Shown here piece after piece: positions 1 through 11,979 of a DNA stretch of 64,000 nucleotides. The DNA comes from Cadophora sp. MPI-SDFR-AT-0126 (taxonomy: Eukaryota; Ascomycota; Leotiomycetes; Helotiales; Ploettnerulaceae). Numbering within the stretch: position 1 is the first letter of the stretch; every line of letters begins with the position of its first letter. The translations under genes and the position numbers were made by a program. The stretch spans positions 744,001 to 808,000 of the forward strand of contig JAGMVK010000002.1 of assembly GCA_020747065.1 (NCBI GenBank), in the 5' to 3' direction. The notes beneath the pieces were generated by a model. That model saw nothing but the letters and a program-made list of their open reading frames with translations. It was not told the DNA's origin and ran no database searches.

Positions 1-2
1 AT

Positions 3-116
3 CGTGATGACAGGCTTGACAGGCCAATGTCGCCGAATTTGAATGACTATCATGAGGATCGGAGACCGGTGTCAAATCTGACGGCTGTTCCGGATTTCAA
101 TGCGCCTGTTCGGTGA
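3..116 (+). CDS. C-terminal end of a gene cut by the left edge
   Basis: An open frame enters from the left edge and ends at a TGA at 114-116. It encodes 37 residues rich in Asp, Arg, Pro and Asn, ending in NAPVR. The composition resembles a disordered C-terminal tail of a larger fungal protein, but no family can be recognised from so short a piece. It could also be the last exon of a gene or a chance open frame. Only the strand and stop are proposed. Confidence 0.4.
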   Translation, partial: RDDRLDRPMSPNLNDYHEDRRPVSNLTAVPDFNAPVR

Positions 117-485
117 TATGGCTTTCAGGTGAAGATGAGGCATGGTCATACATGTCTGCGTTGGGGTGATATTGAATATCGCTTAAGAAAAGAATATCGT
201 ACGTAATGGTTTGTTGACATTAATCGACACAAAGGCAATTGTTGAAAAATTGAAAGTGTGGATATTTCATTGCCTCGAATTGGGAGTTTCTGGGTGCTGT
301 CGCTTAATCCATCTCCATCCATCTCCATCCATCTCCTTGTCCCAATGCCTCCCTGAGATGGCCCAACTCTACTCCAATTCTGCGCCAACCCTGCGCCAAC
401 CCTGCCTTAAAACACCAGTACCAAAAGCCCAGCTAGCATTAAAGTCTCGAACTTTGTTCCCCGCATTTGCCTTCACTGCCGGTCC
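117..485. other. Short intergenic stretch with CATC-type repeat
   Basis: This stretch lies between the left-edge frame and the stop of the 2EXR gene. It contains a small direct repeat of CCATCTCCAT units around 307-335 and a duplicated CTGCGCCAACC at about 386-405. I see no convincing gene in it. Confidence 0.4.
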
Positions 486-1121
486 TCACGGCATAGAAAC
501 AATTGCACTGTGAAATTTCACATCCACCAGTGCTTTCAATCCACCTCTAACAGCCTGCAGCGGATCTTCCTTATTTCCAAGATTCCATGAAGGAGTAAGC
601 TGCATCTGATTCAAATCCTGCCACAGCTTCTCCTTAACACAAATACATCTCAGCTTGTCCTTCAACTGCACATTCTTCTCTAACAGATCCCTCGCCCAAG
701 CCGCTTGCAAATCCCCACACAAATGAAGTGACTCTGAAGCGAAATTGATGTACATTGTGATGCTTGGTGGAATACCGATCTGATCAGGGTGGAACTCGAG
801 GACTTCAAATTTCTGAAGAGCGACGTAGCGAGATTCGCTGCAGACGCGGAACAGCACTGGTGCTTTGCTGTGGGAGAACCATCGTCCTTCGGGGATGTGA
901 GATGCCGTTGGCGTACACGTGAGCTCCACCGTTCTTGGTTCATCGGCAATAGCTTCCCAGATCTTGAGTCTGAGTTCTGTTGGTAGGAGAGGAAATACTG
1001 TGAAAGAGTTGGAGGAAGCAGTTATACGTTTTTCGCGGGGGATGACGCAGTGGTGGGTGTGGTGGTACATGAAATAGATTATTCTGGTAGACATGGTGAA
1101 GTGAGATGAGTTGAAAGACAT
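486..1121 (-). CDS. 2EXR-domain protein (F-box-like, fungal)
   Basis: This is a single-exon gene of 211 residues. At residues 42-56 it carries FPLLPTELRLKIWE, the opening signature of the fungal 2EXR family, which resembles an F-box helix. It is followed by the family's LFRVCSESRYVAL segment about 45 residues later. 2EXR proteins are abundant in Pezizomycotina and mostly uncharacterised; binding of a partner such as Skp1 is only a family-level guess. The protein is short for the family, which is often 250-400 residues, and the first 40 residues are His-rich and poorly typical. A start at the internal Met10 is possible. It is transcribed divergently from TYW1. The family is fairly certain, the function unknown. 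Confidence 0.65.
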   Translation of the reverse strand: MSFNSSHFTMSTRIIYFMYHHTHHCVIPREKRITASSNSFTVFPLLPTELRLKIWEAIADEPRTVELTCTPTASHIPEGRWFSHSKAPVLFRVCSESRYVALQKFEVLEFHPDQIGIPPSITMYINFASESLHLCGDLQAAWARDLLEKNVQLKDKLRCICVKEKLWQDLNQMQLTPSWNLGNKEDPLQAVRGGLKALVDVKFHSAIVSMP

Positions 1122-1935
1122 GCTTGAATTGTTGGGACTGGGAATAGTGAGGTTAAGTAAAAGGAGATGGGTCGTTTGTTAACATCAGCGGAGACTTAAA
1201 CGAGATGGCCTTACGTAAGATCAGATGAGAGCGCATAGCACTCGTCGGGTACGTTTCTTTATGCCAACAGGCCCTCGAGTGCTTAGCTGACCCGGATAGG
1301 ATTAGCTAAGGCTATTTCATTCTTTCCGACTTCCTACTCGGGAAGTTGGGTGCGGAGCTGAGCTGAGGATACTTATTTTGTTTCATCTGAAGATAGAGCT
1401 AATGTATGAAGTTGACGACGGACGAAATAGACTGAAAGCGCTAGCTTGCTTCCAGCAAGTCACAGTCAAAACAGAGGGGCATCGTGCTCGCGACCTGTCA
1501 AACCACTGCGAGTTGAGCTGAGCGTAATATTCGCCTTCCATTGACCAGTGCAAGGGCTCTCTTCGCATCCATTGCCGGATTCGATACCAGTATGGACATA
1601 CCGGCTGTCAGATGTTGGTCGACGAAAGTGACCATGGCTTTCAAATCTTCCTAGGAAGGCAAAAAGATCTTGAGTAGGATAGTCATCATGTTGAGTAATG
1701 TTCGTTTGCTAACTTGGAACTCTGAATTGGTGAAGATGAAGAAAACAACCCGGATCCAGGTACGTGTCAGTATCCAGAAGAGACGACAAGAGAAGCGAGG
1801 TGAGTGGAATGAAGCCCCTGAAGCGGACTCTGGCCCGCTAGCGCAGCATGCCCGCCGCTGCCCCACGAAATATTTCCCCTCCAAACTCCCCTCAAGTTCA
1901 TGCTCCCGCCGACGACGAGGAATCACAACATCAAC
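1122..1935. promoter_or_regulatory. Divergent promoter region, 2EXR gene / TYW1
   Basis: About 0.8 kb separates the two divergent start codons. No conserved gene is visible and the reading frames here are short. It must contain the promoters and 5' leaders of both genes, but I cannot assign individual sites. Confidence 0.5.
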
Positions 1936-4305
1936 ATGGCTCACGATACTTGGATCCTGCGGTCTTCGTTGCCTTTTGAAATTGCTGGTGGGTACCAGAT
2001 GCCTTCAAACTACCACACGACTGAAGCTAACCATTGTGCTACAGACATTGTAGCTGTCTGGCACATCTATCGAATCCCAATTATCCTCACGACAGTAATA
2101 TCTCTGATAATCATTAGAACCTTTTTGCATCTGCGATTCCCTCGACACAGGATTACAGATACGCCGCCGACGTCCCCCGCGTTCCTAGCTTTGAAAGAGA
2201 AGCCAGCTCTAGTGGAAAAGAAAATAGTTACAGAGAAGGTCCCCAGAAGAATTGTCGGTGGACTCAAGAAGAGAAAGTCTTCCCAGGAGGATTTAAAACC
2301 AGATGAAAGGAAGATCCAAGTTCTGGTATTCTTCTCATCATTAACTGGCACAACCGAGAAAACTGCGAAAGTGTTTATAGAAGCTCTTGCGCAGAGCACG
2401 AAGAAGCTTCAGGAGACGGCCTCTACCACTTTTTTGGAGCCAGAAATACTCGATTTGTCGCACATAGACTACGATGAGTATTTTATCAATCCGCCAAAGT
2501 CAGATTCTGCAGCACAGTACTTTTATTTGCTGCTCCTACCAACCTATAATATTGATACCGTGCTTGACAATTTCCTCGAGCATTTACAAGAAACGCACAA
2601 TGATTTCAGGATAGACACGGCACCTCTATCACCACTTTTAGGATACTCGGTTTTTGGATTTGGAGACAGAGAAGGATGGCCAACCGAAGAAGAGGGATTT
2701 TGTTCTCAGGCCAGGGATGTTGACAAGTGGATGGCGAAGTTGACAGGGAAGAAAAGAGCGTTCCCTTTGGGAATGGGAGATACGAAAAAAGATGCTGCGG
2801 ACCGACTCGCAGAATGGAGAGATGGCATCGAAGATGTCTTGGGCCACATTGCAACGACAGGATCTTTGGGAGAGGGGGTTGTCGGAAGTGGTGATGCTGT
2901 AGAGAGTGACGTGGAAGACGTGGATGAGGAGGACGATGTGCTATTCGACGAGCAGAACGTTGCTCAAAAGAAAACCAGAGTTCAGAAGAAAGAGGCTTTG
3001 AATGATCTAGAAGACATTGGAAGTACTCTGAATAAAACAGAAATACCAGAAGCTGACCTGGAAGAGTTGGAACTGGATTTTACGACGTATAGCAAGAAGC
3101 CCGCGCCAAAAGCAGCTGCGGTAGTCAAAGAGATGGTACCGAAGAATTCGCCGACTTATGCGGCACTAACAAAGCAGGGCTATTCTATAGTTGGTTCCCA
3201 TTCAGGAGTCAAAATTTGTCGATGGACCAAATCAGCCCTCCGAGGCAGAGGATCATGCTATAAGTACTCCTTCTACGGCATTGCTTCTCACCAATGCATG
3301 GAGACAACACCGTCACTCTCATGCTCTAACAAGTGCGTCTTTTGCTGGCGCCATGGAACAAATCCAGTCGGCACAACCTGGCGGTGGCAAGTCGACCCCC
3401 CTGAGATGATTTTCGACGGCGTTAAAGCAGGCCATTACCAGAAAATCAAGATGATGCGTGGTGTGCCTGGCGTACGGGCCGAGCGGTTTGCAGAAGCCAT
3501 GCGTATCAGACATTGTGCTCTCTCTCTCGTTGGCGAGCCAATCTTCTACCCACATATCAATGAGTTCACAGCAATGCTCCACAAAGAGCATATCTCTTCA
3601 TTCTTAGTTTGCAACGCTCAACATCCAGATCAACTCGCGACGCTCAAACCTGTTACACAACTTTACGTTTCCATCGATGCCTCGAACCGCGAATCTCTTC
3701 GGAAGATCGACAGGCCCCTTCATCGGGACTTCTGGGAGCGTTTCAACCGCTGTCTCGATATCCTACGCGAGCGCCGCTTCGAACAACGTACAGTGTTCCG
3801 CCTCACACTCGTCAAGGGATTCAATATCGAAGATGAAGCAGAAGGCTACGCAGCTCTCGTCGAGAAAGGTCTACCCTGCTTCGTTGAAGTAAAAGGCGTG
3901 ACCTACTGCGGTACATCATCATCGGCTGGCGCAGGTCTAACGATGCAAAATGTACCCTTTTACGAAGAAGTGTGTGCTTTTGTCGAAGCTCTCAACGCTG
4001 CTCTCGCCCGCCGAGGTCTCGGTTACGGTATAGCTGCTGAGCATGCCCACAGCTGCTGTATCTTGCTTGCGAGTGAACGCTTTAGAGTAGAGGGGAAATG
4101 GCATACGCGGATTGACTATCAAAAGTTCTTTGAGTGTCTGGAGAGTGGCGAAGATTTCAGGCCCGAGGATTATATGGGTTCTGAAACGCCGGAATGGGCT
4201 TCTTGGGGGAATGGGGGTTTTGATCCGAGGGATGAGAGAGTGTTCCGGAAGGGAAAAAATAAGGTTGCTTTGACCGAGAAGCAGGGTGAGGTTATGGAGA
4301 TATAA
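1936..4305 (+). CDS. TYW1: TYW1, tRNA 4-demethylwyosine synthase
   Basis: This radical-SAM enzyme builds the tricyclic core of wybutosine at G37 of tRNA-Phe, using pyruvate, SAM and an iron-sulfur cluster. In eukaryotes it is fused to a flavodoxin domain that supplies electrons. Two exons (1936-1987, 2045-4305) give about 770 residues. The order is: a predicted N-terminal membrane helix near residues 20-45, a flavodoxin domain starting at VFFSSLTGTTEKTAK, an acidic linker, then the radical-SAM domain with Cys444, Cys448 and Cys451 in CSNKCVFC, and the TYW1-specific C-terminal region. The 57 bp intron (GTGGGT donor, GCTAAC branch, ACAG acceptor) is a multiple of three and stop-free, so it is easily missed. 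The start at 1936 is preferred over the in-frame 1900 because it gives a short N-terminus leading into the helix. Confidence 0.93.
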   Translation: MAHDTWILRSSLPFEIAGGYQMPSNYHTTEANHCATDIVAVWHIYRIPIILTTVISLIIIRTFLHLRFPRHRITDTPPTSPAFLALKEKPALVEKKIVTEKVPRRIVGGLKKRKSSQEDLKPDERKIQVLVFFSSLTGTTEKTAKVFIEALAQSTKKLQETASTTFLEPEILDLSHIDYDEYFINPPKSDSAAQYFYLLLLPTYNIDTVLDNFLEHLQETHNDFRIDTAPLSPLLGYSVFGFGDREGWPTEEEGFCSQARDVDKWMAKLTGKKRAFPLGMGDTKKDAADRLAEWRDGIEDVLGHIATTGSLGEGVVGSGDAVESDVEDVDEEDDVLFDEQNVAQKKTRVQKKEALNDLEDIGSTLNKTEIPEADLEELELDFTTYSKKPAPKAAAVVKEMVPKNSPTYAALTKQGYSIVGSHSGVKICRWTKSALRGRGSCYKYSFYGIASHQCMETTPSLSCSNKCVFCWRHGTNPVGTTWRWQVDPPEMIFDGVKAGHYQKIKMMRGVPGVRAERFAEAMRIRHCALSLVGEPIFYPHINEFTAMLHKEHISSFLVCNAQHPDQLATLKPVTQLYVSIDASNRESLRKIDRPLHRDFWERFNRCLDILRERRFEQRTVFRLTLVKGFNIEDEAEGYAALVEKGLPCFVEVKGVTYCGTSSSAGAGLTMQNVPFYEEVCAFVEALNAALARRGLGYGIAAEHAHSCCILLASERFRVEGKWHTRIDYQKFFECLESGEDFRPEDYMGSETPEWASWGNGGFDPRDERVFRKGKNKVALTEKQGEVMEI

Positions 4306-4767
4306 AGTTGCCACTAAGGTGTGTCTGCTCGAATGAATGCTCTTGGAAGGCAGGTTGGGACACTCAATCTCGGAAGACGAACACTGTGATAATCTTCAAA
4401 ATCCGAGCGTTTTGCAACATTGTGGTGGTCATAATGACTAGCCTTCGATCGCTGACTACTGTGTTATACTAAGTACTAGTATGATGGTAATATCTTGATT
4501 TCAATTATGATTACAAGTACATTCTCTACTTTGATTTCAGAACAAGTCCAGCAACGGGACCAACAGATGTGAGCAGTATGTATCCTTCAGTCCAAATGTG
4601 ACGCCGTAACGCAATGCTAAAGCAACAAAAATATCTGACAATAGTAGAGTATCCACAATCATGGAGAGCAAAGTCTCTCAGTCTTGACCGCTCAAGTCCA
4701 TCATGTCCTGTTCTGTTCTCTCTTCTATTGACGGGACCGTACCTCACATCGTTGAACCTCCAAAAAC
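4306..4767. other. Convergent 3' flanks of TYW1 and the DUF3112 gene
   Basis: This 462 bp stretch lies between two stop codons facing each other. It should contain both 3' untranslated regions and polyadenylation sites. Nothing coding is supported. Confidence 0.5.
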
Positions 4768-6210
4768 TCAAGGCCCTTTCTGCCACTCTTCCTCATACTC
4801 TGAATGATCCTGAGCCACCTCATTCGCCATCAACGTGGACGACTCGCTCAACCTCGGACTGTCCCCGAGGGCACGGATAACAGGCGGTTTCTCCAGCAGC
4901 TCTGTACTCGGCCCTTGACCTGCATCCACATCCATATCCACATCCACATGCTCCTTTTCCCCCTCCGTCTCAATATCTCTACTCCCTCTGCTTCGTCCAG
5001 ACCTCTTCGATCTTTTCGACCCTTTCGACCTCCTCGACCTTCTCGACAACGTCTTCTCAAAGATAAACCCCCCATCACCCCAAACCTCCTCATCAAAATT
5101 GATCCTCGCCAGCCACCCTCCATCACTTTCCCTTGAAAGCTGTCTGTCCAAATCCCCATGCACAGACCCATCATTGTTGCGGATATAATCACCAGGTCCG
5201 CAACTTCCATCCGGAATGTGGAATCTCCTGTCGACTCGCACAGCCGCATAAATGGCCACGACGATGATTTCTACCGAGAAATTCACGGCGTAGAACCATG
5301 CTTTGTCGTGATACCATGCTGGATTTTCTTTAGGTCGAGGGACGTATGCGATACCCGCTCGTGACGCGGCGCCGAAAGTAAGAATAGCAGACGTGATAAC
5401 CAAAATGTAAATCTTGGTTTTGAATTTTCCTGTGCCGAATTTCTCGACTCGTGGAGCGGGAGGTGCGCGTCTTCTTGGGATGAGGAAGTTCAGAGCTAGA
5501 AGCAGAATGGGTAGGAATGCTGCGACGGCGAAGTAGGTTCCACCGACGAGTTGCACATCTCGGTCTATCCGCCGGATGTTGGTATCGAGTGTGTAGAATG
5601 ATTGGACGGTGCAGAAGATGAGGGCAATGAGCATGAGGACTACGGAGACACAGAAAACTATGAAAATCACTGAGAATGGTTTGCTCCATCCCCAGTGCGG
5701 ATGGGTGGCCCTGATCACCCGTTGCGTGAAGATCAGGTTGATGATGAACAGCAACAGCACGCCTGCTGCAACGAAGATCTGAGCAGCGATGGCGATTGAT
5801 ACGTTTCGTGGATAACTTGCGAACACCAGACGCATAGTACATGTTGTTATCCGCGCCATACAGAATCCGAAGAGGAGGACTGATATGATGAATTTGTGGC
5901 CGCGTCGTATGTTAGTGACAAATATCGTCATGTGTGCTATGGCGCCCAGAACGAAGAGGAAGAGGAAGACGGCTGTTATTGGATCGTCGATGGATTTCAC
6001 GGGAAGACCACCGAGGTTAGCCATTGGAGGAGGGTATGGTGCGTGGTGGGGTATTGTACGATTTCCTGGTAATGTATGATTCCCTGGTGGTCGTGACGAC
6101 AATGTCCAATTTGTTGGCTGTGAGGTATATGATGAGTATTTGAGTTTGATCTTTAGGTTAGGAATGGAAGAGGTAAAGAAGCTTACCACTCCAGGACTAG
6201 GAGACGCCAT
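4768..6210 (-). CDS. DUF3112-type seven-helix membrane protein
   Basis: Two exons (6187-6210, 4768-6117) give 457 residues. The 69 bp intron has GTAAGC, CCTAACC and CACAG and is a stop-free multiple of three, so an unspliced reading from 6276 to 4768 is also open. The protein has seven hydrophobic segments, beginning after ANLGGLPV with AVFLFLFVLGAIAHM and including FGFCMARITTCTMR and AAQIFVAAGVLLLFIINLIF. These match the fungal DUF3112 family of unknown function. The lumenal N-terminus has three NxT glycosylation motifs. The C-terminal cytoplasmic tail contains an unusual Ser/Arg/Lys run (see findings). It converges on TYW1. A transporter- or receptor-like role is speculative. Confidence 0.8.
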   Translation of the reverse strand: MASPSPGVVSFFTSSIPNLKIKLKYSSYTSQPTNWTLSSRPPGNHTLPGNRTIPHHAPYPPPMANLGGLPVKSIDDPITAVFLFLFVLGAIAHMTIFVTNIRRGHKFIISVLLFGFCMARITTCTMRLVFASYPRNVSIAIAAQIFVAAGVLLLFIINLIFTQRVIRATHPHWGWSKPFSVIFIVFCVSVVLMLIALIFCTVQSFYTLDTNIRRIDRDVQLVGGTYFAVAAFLPILLLALNFLIPRRRAPPAPRVEKFGTGKFKTKIYILVITSAILTFGAASRAGIAYVPRPKENPAWYHDKAWFYAVNFSVEIIVVAIYAAVRVDRRFHIPDGSCGPGDYIRNNDGSVHGDLDRQLSRESDGGWLARINFDEEVWGDGGFIFEKTLSRRSRRSKGSKRSKRSGRSRGSRDIETEGEKEHVDVDMDVDAGQGPSTELLEKPPVIRALGDSPRLSESSTLMANEVAQDHSEYEEEWQKGP

Positions 6211-7738
6211 TTTGAACGTGAATTGTCTGAGTCTCAGAGCTTGGTGTGATACTCGTAGCACAAGTCGAAACAGCAATAGTTAGGCTAGAGATGCCCGTCC
6301 GTGGTACGACGTTCTTCGATATCCTTGAATTCAACCAATAGCCTAGCCGATTTCCACAAATAATCTAATCAGACACCCAAATACACTCTTCTCGTCTCGT
6401 TCGTATCGTCGCTTGCCCGCTCGTAAGTCCTAATATCGTGGTCGTGGTCTGACTTCGTACCGAACTTAAGTAAACAAAAACCCACAAAATTCAAGACAGC
6501 AGCAAAATGGGACAGACATGGTCCTTATTATCCTCCAGCCCACCCCGTCAACCAACAAGCCAGGCTGAATCTACCACATACTGCATACATATCGGTCCTC
6601 TTCGTGAGAACAAGCCCCGAAGATCTCACCTGCCGCACGCACGATATGTGGATGAGCCAACAGCGGCACGGAAGGCGTCTTTCCCCTGGTTGAGGATCTG
6701 AGAATATCGGTGCTTGAAGGACGCGACACCGATTTCTCGTTTGTGTGGCCAATTGGAGGAGGAAATAATGCCAAGGATCGGACCTTGAAATGATGATGCG
6801 TCGGAGGAAATTGAGGCGGCGGTGAAAGGGTGTTGTTGAGAGAGATGGTGATTTCAATATCGTTTTGCTAAATGAAACAAACATGGATTGGGATTAATCA
6901 AATTCAGTCTGTAGAAACTCATATGATCTGTAGGACTGCCAAGTTTCAGCAGCTTTCAATTACTAGGATAGTCTCTCCAGCTCTCATAACACCTCATAAA
7001 GTGATATCGAACTCTCTACAACGCCGCTTTTACCCTCGCCGGACATCCCTCGATGAGTCCGGATGACTTCAAGACACCACACCCATCCTTTCCTTTTACG
7101 CAGACCTACATACCCGTCTCGTACGACCGAAAGAACACTGACGTACACGAAAGCTGCAAGGCGACATCTCTGCCGTTGCATCCTTCGATGGCGAAGCCAA
7201 ATCCAGGCTATATATATGTGTGTGTGTGGCTTCGTCTGGCTGTGAATTTCAAGCTAAAAGATGCTGTATCAAATCGCAAAAAGATTGAAGAGACAAGAGA
7301 GATCGAAAATTTTTTAGAGCCTTCTCTTGCGAGTCGATGATCTCCATCCGGAATGCTCCGTACGAAAGCGAGAAAGAAAGGGAAAGGTCTGGCTCTTCTC
7401 AGCACTCAAATGCCGGTGTCACGCGATACCAGACAAAACATGTAGGAGCTTTTGCCCATGCGATGATACCACATACGTACAAAAGCTAAGGCAAATGAAT
7501 TTGCCATGTAGACTTGTCATATCAATCATTTTTGCATTTATTTCAGAGTCTAATGCAAGTCTACGGTACAAATGTGTCGCGCTTAGCATCTGGATTTGCA
7601 TCCACTTGCTGATTCCCTGCACTACCCCGCCATCTCGAACCCGAGAGAGTTCTGATGATTTTTGTACGCAAACAAACAGGATACTGCTTGCCTTGTAGCA
7701 TGTTCGTATCGACGATGTGAGGGCCAGTCGATCGTGAT
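6211..7738. other. Intergenic region between the DUF3112 gene and PP2A
   Basis: This 1.5 kb holds the promoter of the DUF3112 gene and the 3' flank of the PP2A gene. Apart from one small frame at 6507-6701 described separately, only short, low-quality frames occur. A short TA/TG alternating tract lies at about 7210-7228. Confidence 0.4.
6507..6701 (+). CDS. Possible small protein with an N-myristoylation-like start
   Basis: This 64-residue frame starts in a good fungal context (CAAAATGG). It begins MGQTWS, which has Gly2 and Ser6 as in N-myristoylated proteins. The rest is polar, Pro/Ser/Arg-rich and matches nothing I know. It could be a small orphan gene, a first exon, or chance. There is no second line of support. 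Confidence 0.2.
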   Translation: MGQTWSLLSSSPPRQPTSQAESTTYCIHIGPLRENKPRRSHLPHARYVDEPTAARKASFPWLRI

Positions 7739-9059
<1,321 letters not shown>

Positions 9060-9477
9060 GGCTTGTAGTATTCGTTGCGTTCGTTGTCGTGGTGGGGAGT
9101 TGTGTTGAGGGTAGGCGGGGAGCTTGAGCTCAAATGACGGAACGCGGTGAGGTTCCCTGACGAGGCTGGATGGTCGTGTGTAAAGGAAATATCGCGTAGT
9201 CAGTACGAGGGTAAGGCAACGTGGGGCAGCAAGGTTGCGACAGAGGATTGCTTCGCGGCGCGCGGGGTATCACAGATGTGTTGTGAGGAGGAAGAGCCTT
9301 GTTGGTTATCGCAAGTGAAATCGAGAGGTCGAGGCTAACTCGCTTATTTGCTGTACGGCAAGAGCATAGCGTCCAGACTGAATTCCACAGTCATGGGAGG
9401 CAAATTATTCACAAAATTAACAAGGAAACCACAGGACTTTGTCATGATGACCAAGATATCGATTCTACAATGTTCTA
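9060..9477. promoter_or_regulatory. PP2A promoter / EXO84 3' flank
   Basis: This 418 bp stretch lies between two genes on the same strand. It contains the PP2A 5' leader and promoter next to its start codon, and the EXO84 3' end. No gene is visible. Confidence 0.45.
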
Positions 9478-11649
9478 CTACAGCAAGCCCAAGCCAACAG
9501 GCGTTCGATCCTGACTTGAGTCGGAAACATCGCGTCCTATCAGACTTTTGAAGTCCAACCCAACCTCCGATAACATCTTGGCATGCTCTTTTGCTTGGTT
9601 CACGCACTCCATCCAAAGTGGTCCGCCTCGCTCAGTACTGCTCAGTTGTCTGGCGAGAATGATGTTGAAGGCGTCAACTTGTTCCTTGGCCCATTTGACA
9701 CAGGCACTCATCACCGACGCTTGGAAACAAGCCTGGAATGTTGATACCGTGTTGCGGATAATGGTAAAGTATACAAAAGATACTTCCCAAATGTATTGGT
9801 GAAGATTTCCTTCAAAGATACATTGTCTGTTCGACTGTTAGTGGAGATATTTTGATTATTGTACCGAAGTCTGAGATACCTTGATCGTTTTTGAATAATG
9901 TTGCTTCTTGCTTCCAAATACGCCTCTCTCGCGCGATCCTCAAAGCCAAGCCGAGCAAGCCACAGAACGTTGCGCCTCGTTTTTTTGGGCTCATTGTGGG
10001 TGTCGACGAGCTCGCGTGTAATGAGTCCTGCCAGCTTCGTCGCTCTCTCATCTGCCTTGAAACTAATGAAATCCTGTGCAACGACATTACTTTTGAGGCT
10101 TTTGGCTAAGGCGTTGAGCTTCTCAACACGCTGAACAGCGGTATCAAATCGTTGCAGGGCGATGTCGATATCAAGTTCATCGACCTGACTCTCGACCCAG
10201 CGTAAGTTTTGCTGCTTCCCCTCAACTTCAATGAGCATGTCCTTAATATCAGACAAGGTCTCAAGCAGTTCAGTTTTCTTGAGCAATCCTGGGTCTCGTG
10301 ACGCAAAGTAGTTGATGGTCTCTTTCGCCTTGTTGCTCGATTCCATTTCAGTTCGGAGGCCTTTGCGTAGCTCCTCCACAGCCTTTCTGAAGTTCATCAT
10401 CAACGACTGCTTCTCGTTGTCATCAGGCTTTTCTGTTCGATAGGTAAATGATTCCTGTCCAACCCCTCTAATCATGATTGCATCAGCTACCTTGTTCCGC
10501 CCACTTGTCGATTCGCTGGTTCCAGCCAGATCGACCATTTCAATGTCCAGGAGTGGCCAGCAACGATCCGCAACAAGTTTCGATGGTGCTTGTCGTTGAT
10601 CAGTGCCGGTTCCTTCCATCTTACGCTTTTTTCTAGATGCGATCAGAAGATGGTCGTTCAACAAAATAATCTGCATAGCCCTTCTGGATTTCCAGGTGGC
10701 ATTGTCTAACTCAATCCAAAGACCAGCATTTTGAACAACATGCCGACCTGGTACCGCCGGAAGAAACTTCTGTGACCCCTCAACTGTTTTCCATAGCGCC
10801 TAAAATTATTAGCATGCTAAAAAGTCATACATCGGAAAAGACAAGCGCCCACCTGAAGTTGAGAATTCCACATCGCGGTTCGGTCTGCAACGGAACTTCG
10901 CTTGTCTCTTTTACTCAAAGTAGATGGGAAGCCTGAATCAAAGTCATTCGAGGCAGCAGGCCCTTGAGATGAAGCTGCCCTCAATGCCGTTGTATTAGTC
11001 TTCAAGTCCGACATCAAGTTCTTGAGCGCCCTCATCTCCCCTTTGAGCTTCTCTGCCTCTTTACTGATCTTGATAAATTGTGTCCGATTCTGGTATACAT
11101 TCTGCTGCAAGTCGGTCGAAGCTCGGTTTCGTAGTTTCTGTAAAGCCTGCTGATATTCATCGATATCTTGTTCCGAGGCATCACTCAAGAGTCCAGCGAT
11201 ATATTGTTCTGGTCGGAGATTGGGATCTCGTAAAGCTTTTACATCAACATTCAATCCGGGACCTCTACCAGGAGAAGGACCTCGCCCCCGCTCATTGGGC
11301 GCAGCGAATTGACTTGGTAGTGACGGCATCGAAGGGACCGGAGGAGCCGCTGCATTGTAATCTGTGGGAAGGTTGTTAAATCTGGTAGAATATCTGCGCT
11401 TGACTAAGTCGGATGTCTAGATAGCTTGTCAGAAACATGGATTGGGAAATATGTCAAAGATGCGCTTTATACCTTTCCTCCCATTTGCGGGCGTTGAGGA
11501 GGGGCTTCAAATGCTGCTTGTCCGCCATTACTTCTCGGTGGGCCACCAGCTGTCTGTTGAATGGGACCTGAGATCTGTTTGGGATTTATGGCCGGCCGCT
11601 TGCTTCGTTTTGTCCGGAGAGAAATCCCCTTGCTCTTTTCTTCCGACAT
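9478..11649 (-). CDS. EXO84: Exocyst complex subunit Exo84
   Basis: Exo84 is one of eight exocyst subunits that tether secretory vesicles to the plasma membrane at hyphal tips. Four exons (11473-11649, 10853-11416, 9880-10799, 9478-9826) give 669 residues. The N-terminus is the basic, Pro-rich fungal leader (MSEEKSKGISLR). An N-terminal helical region follows near residues 110-200, then a PH-like domain with LWIELDNATWKSRRAMQIILLNDHLLI split by intron 2, then the C-terminal helical cullin-repeat-like domain ending in the block ACVKWAKEQVDAFN and GLDFKSLIG. The fourth exon changes frame relative to the end of exon 3, and the 53 bp intron at 9827-9879 is needed to keep the conserved sequence. 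It is divergent from TOM20. Confidence 0.92.
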
Positions 11650-11979
11650 GGTGAGGGTTAGACCAATGCTATTGGGTCAGTCCTCAATAGAAGTGTTGAA
11701 AGTTGCCGTGTCTTGAGGCAGTGAAGTACCTCCGTAAGGTCGCGACGTTGGAGCTTCGGAAGTGAAGCTAGCAATATCCCGCTGCCAAGACCGTCGCATC
11801 CACCGTCCCCTGCCTCAGGAAAGCAAGTCGACCAAGGCAGGGATGCTTCGTACCAAACTCAAAAAAAGTTCCCAAAAGGTCAAGCTCCTCAAAGCATCAC
11901 GTCTCGCCCAAGCTTCCCGTCAACACTCTCATCACCGCGTTGCATCAACAGCTTCGGAATAATCAGGCTCAATTGAAAT
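11650..11979. promoter_or_regulatory. Divergent promoter, EXO84 / TOM20
   Basis: 330 bp separate the divergent start codons of EXO84 and TOM20, so both promoters must lie here. No specific motif could be assigned with confidence. Confidence 0.55.
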
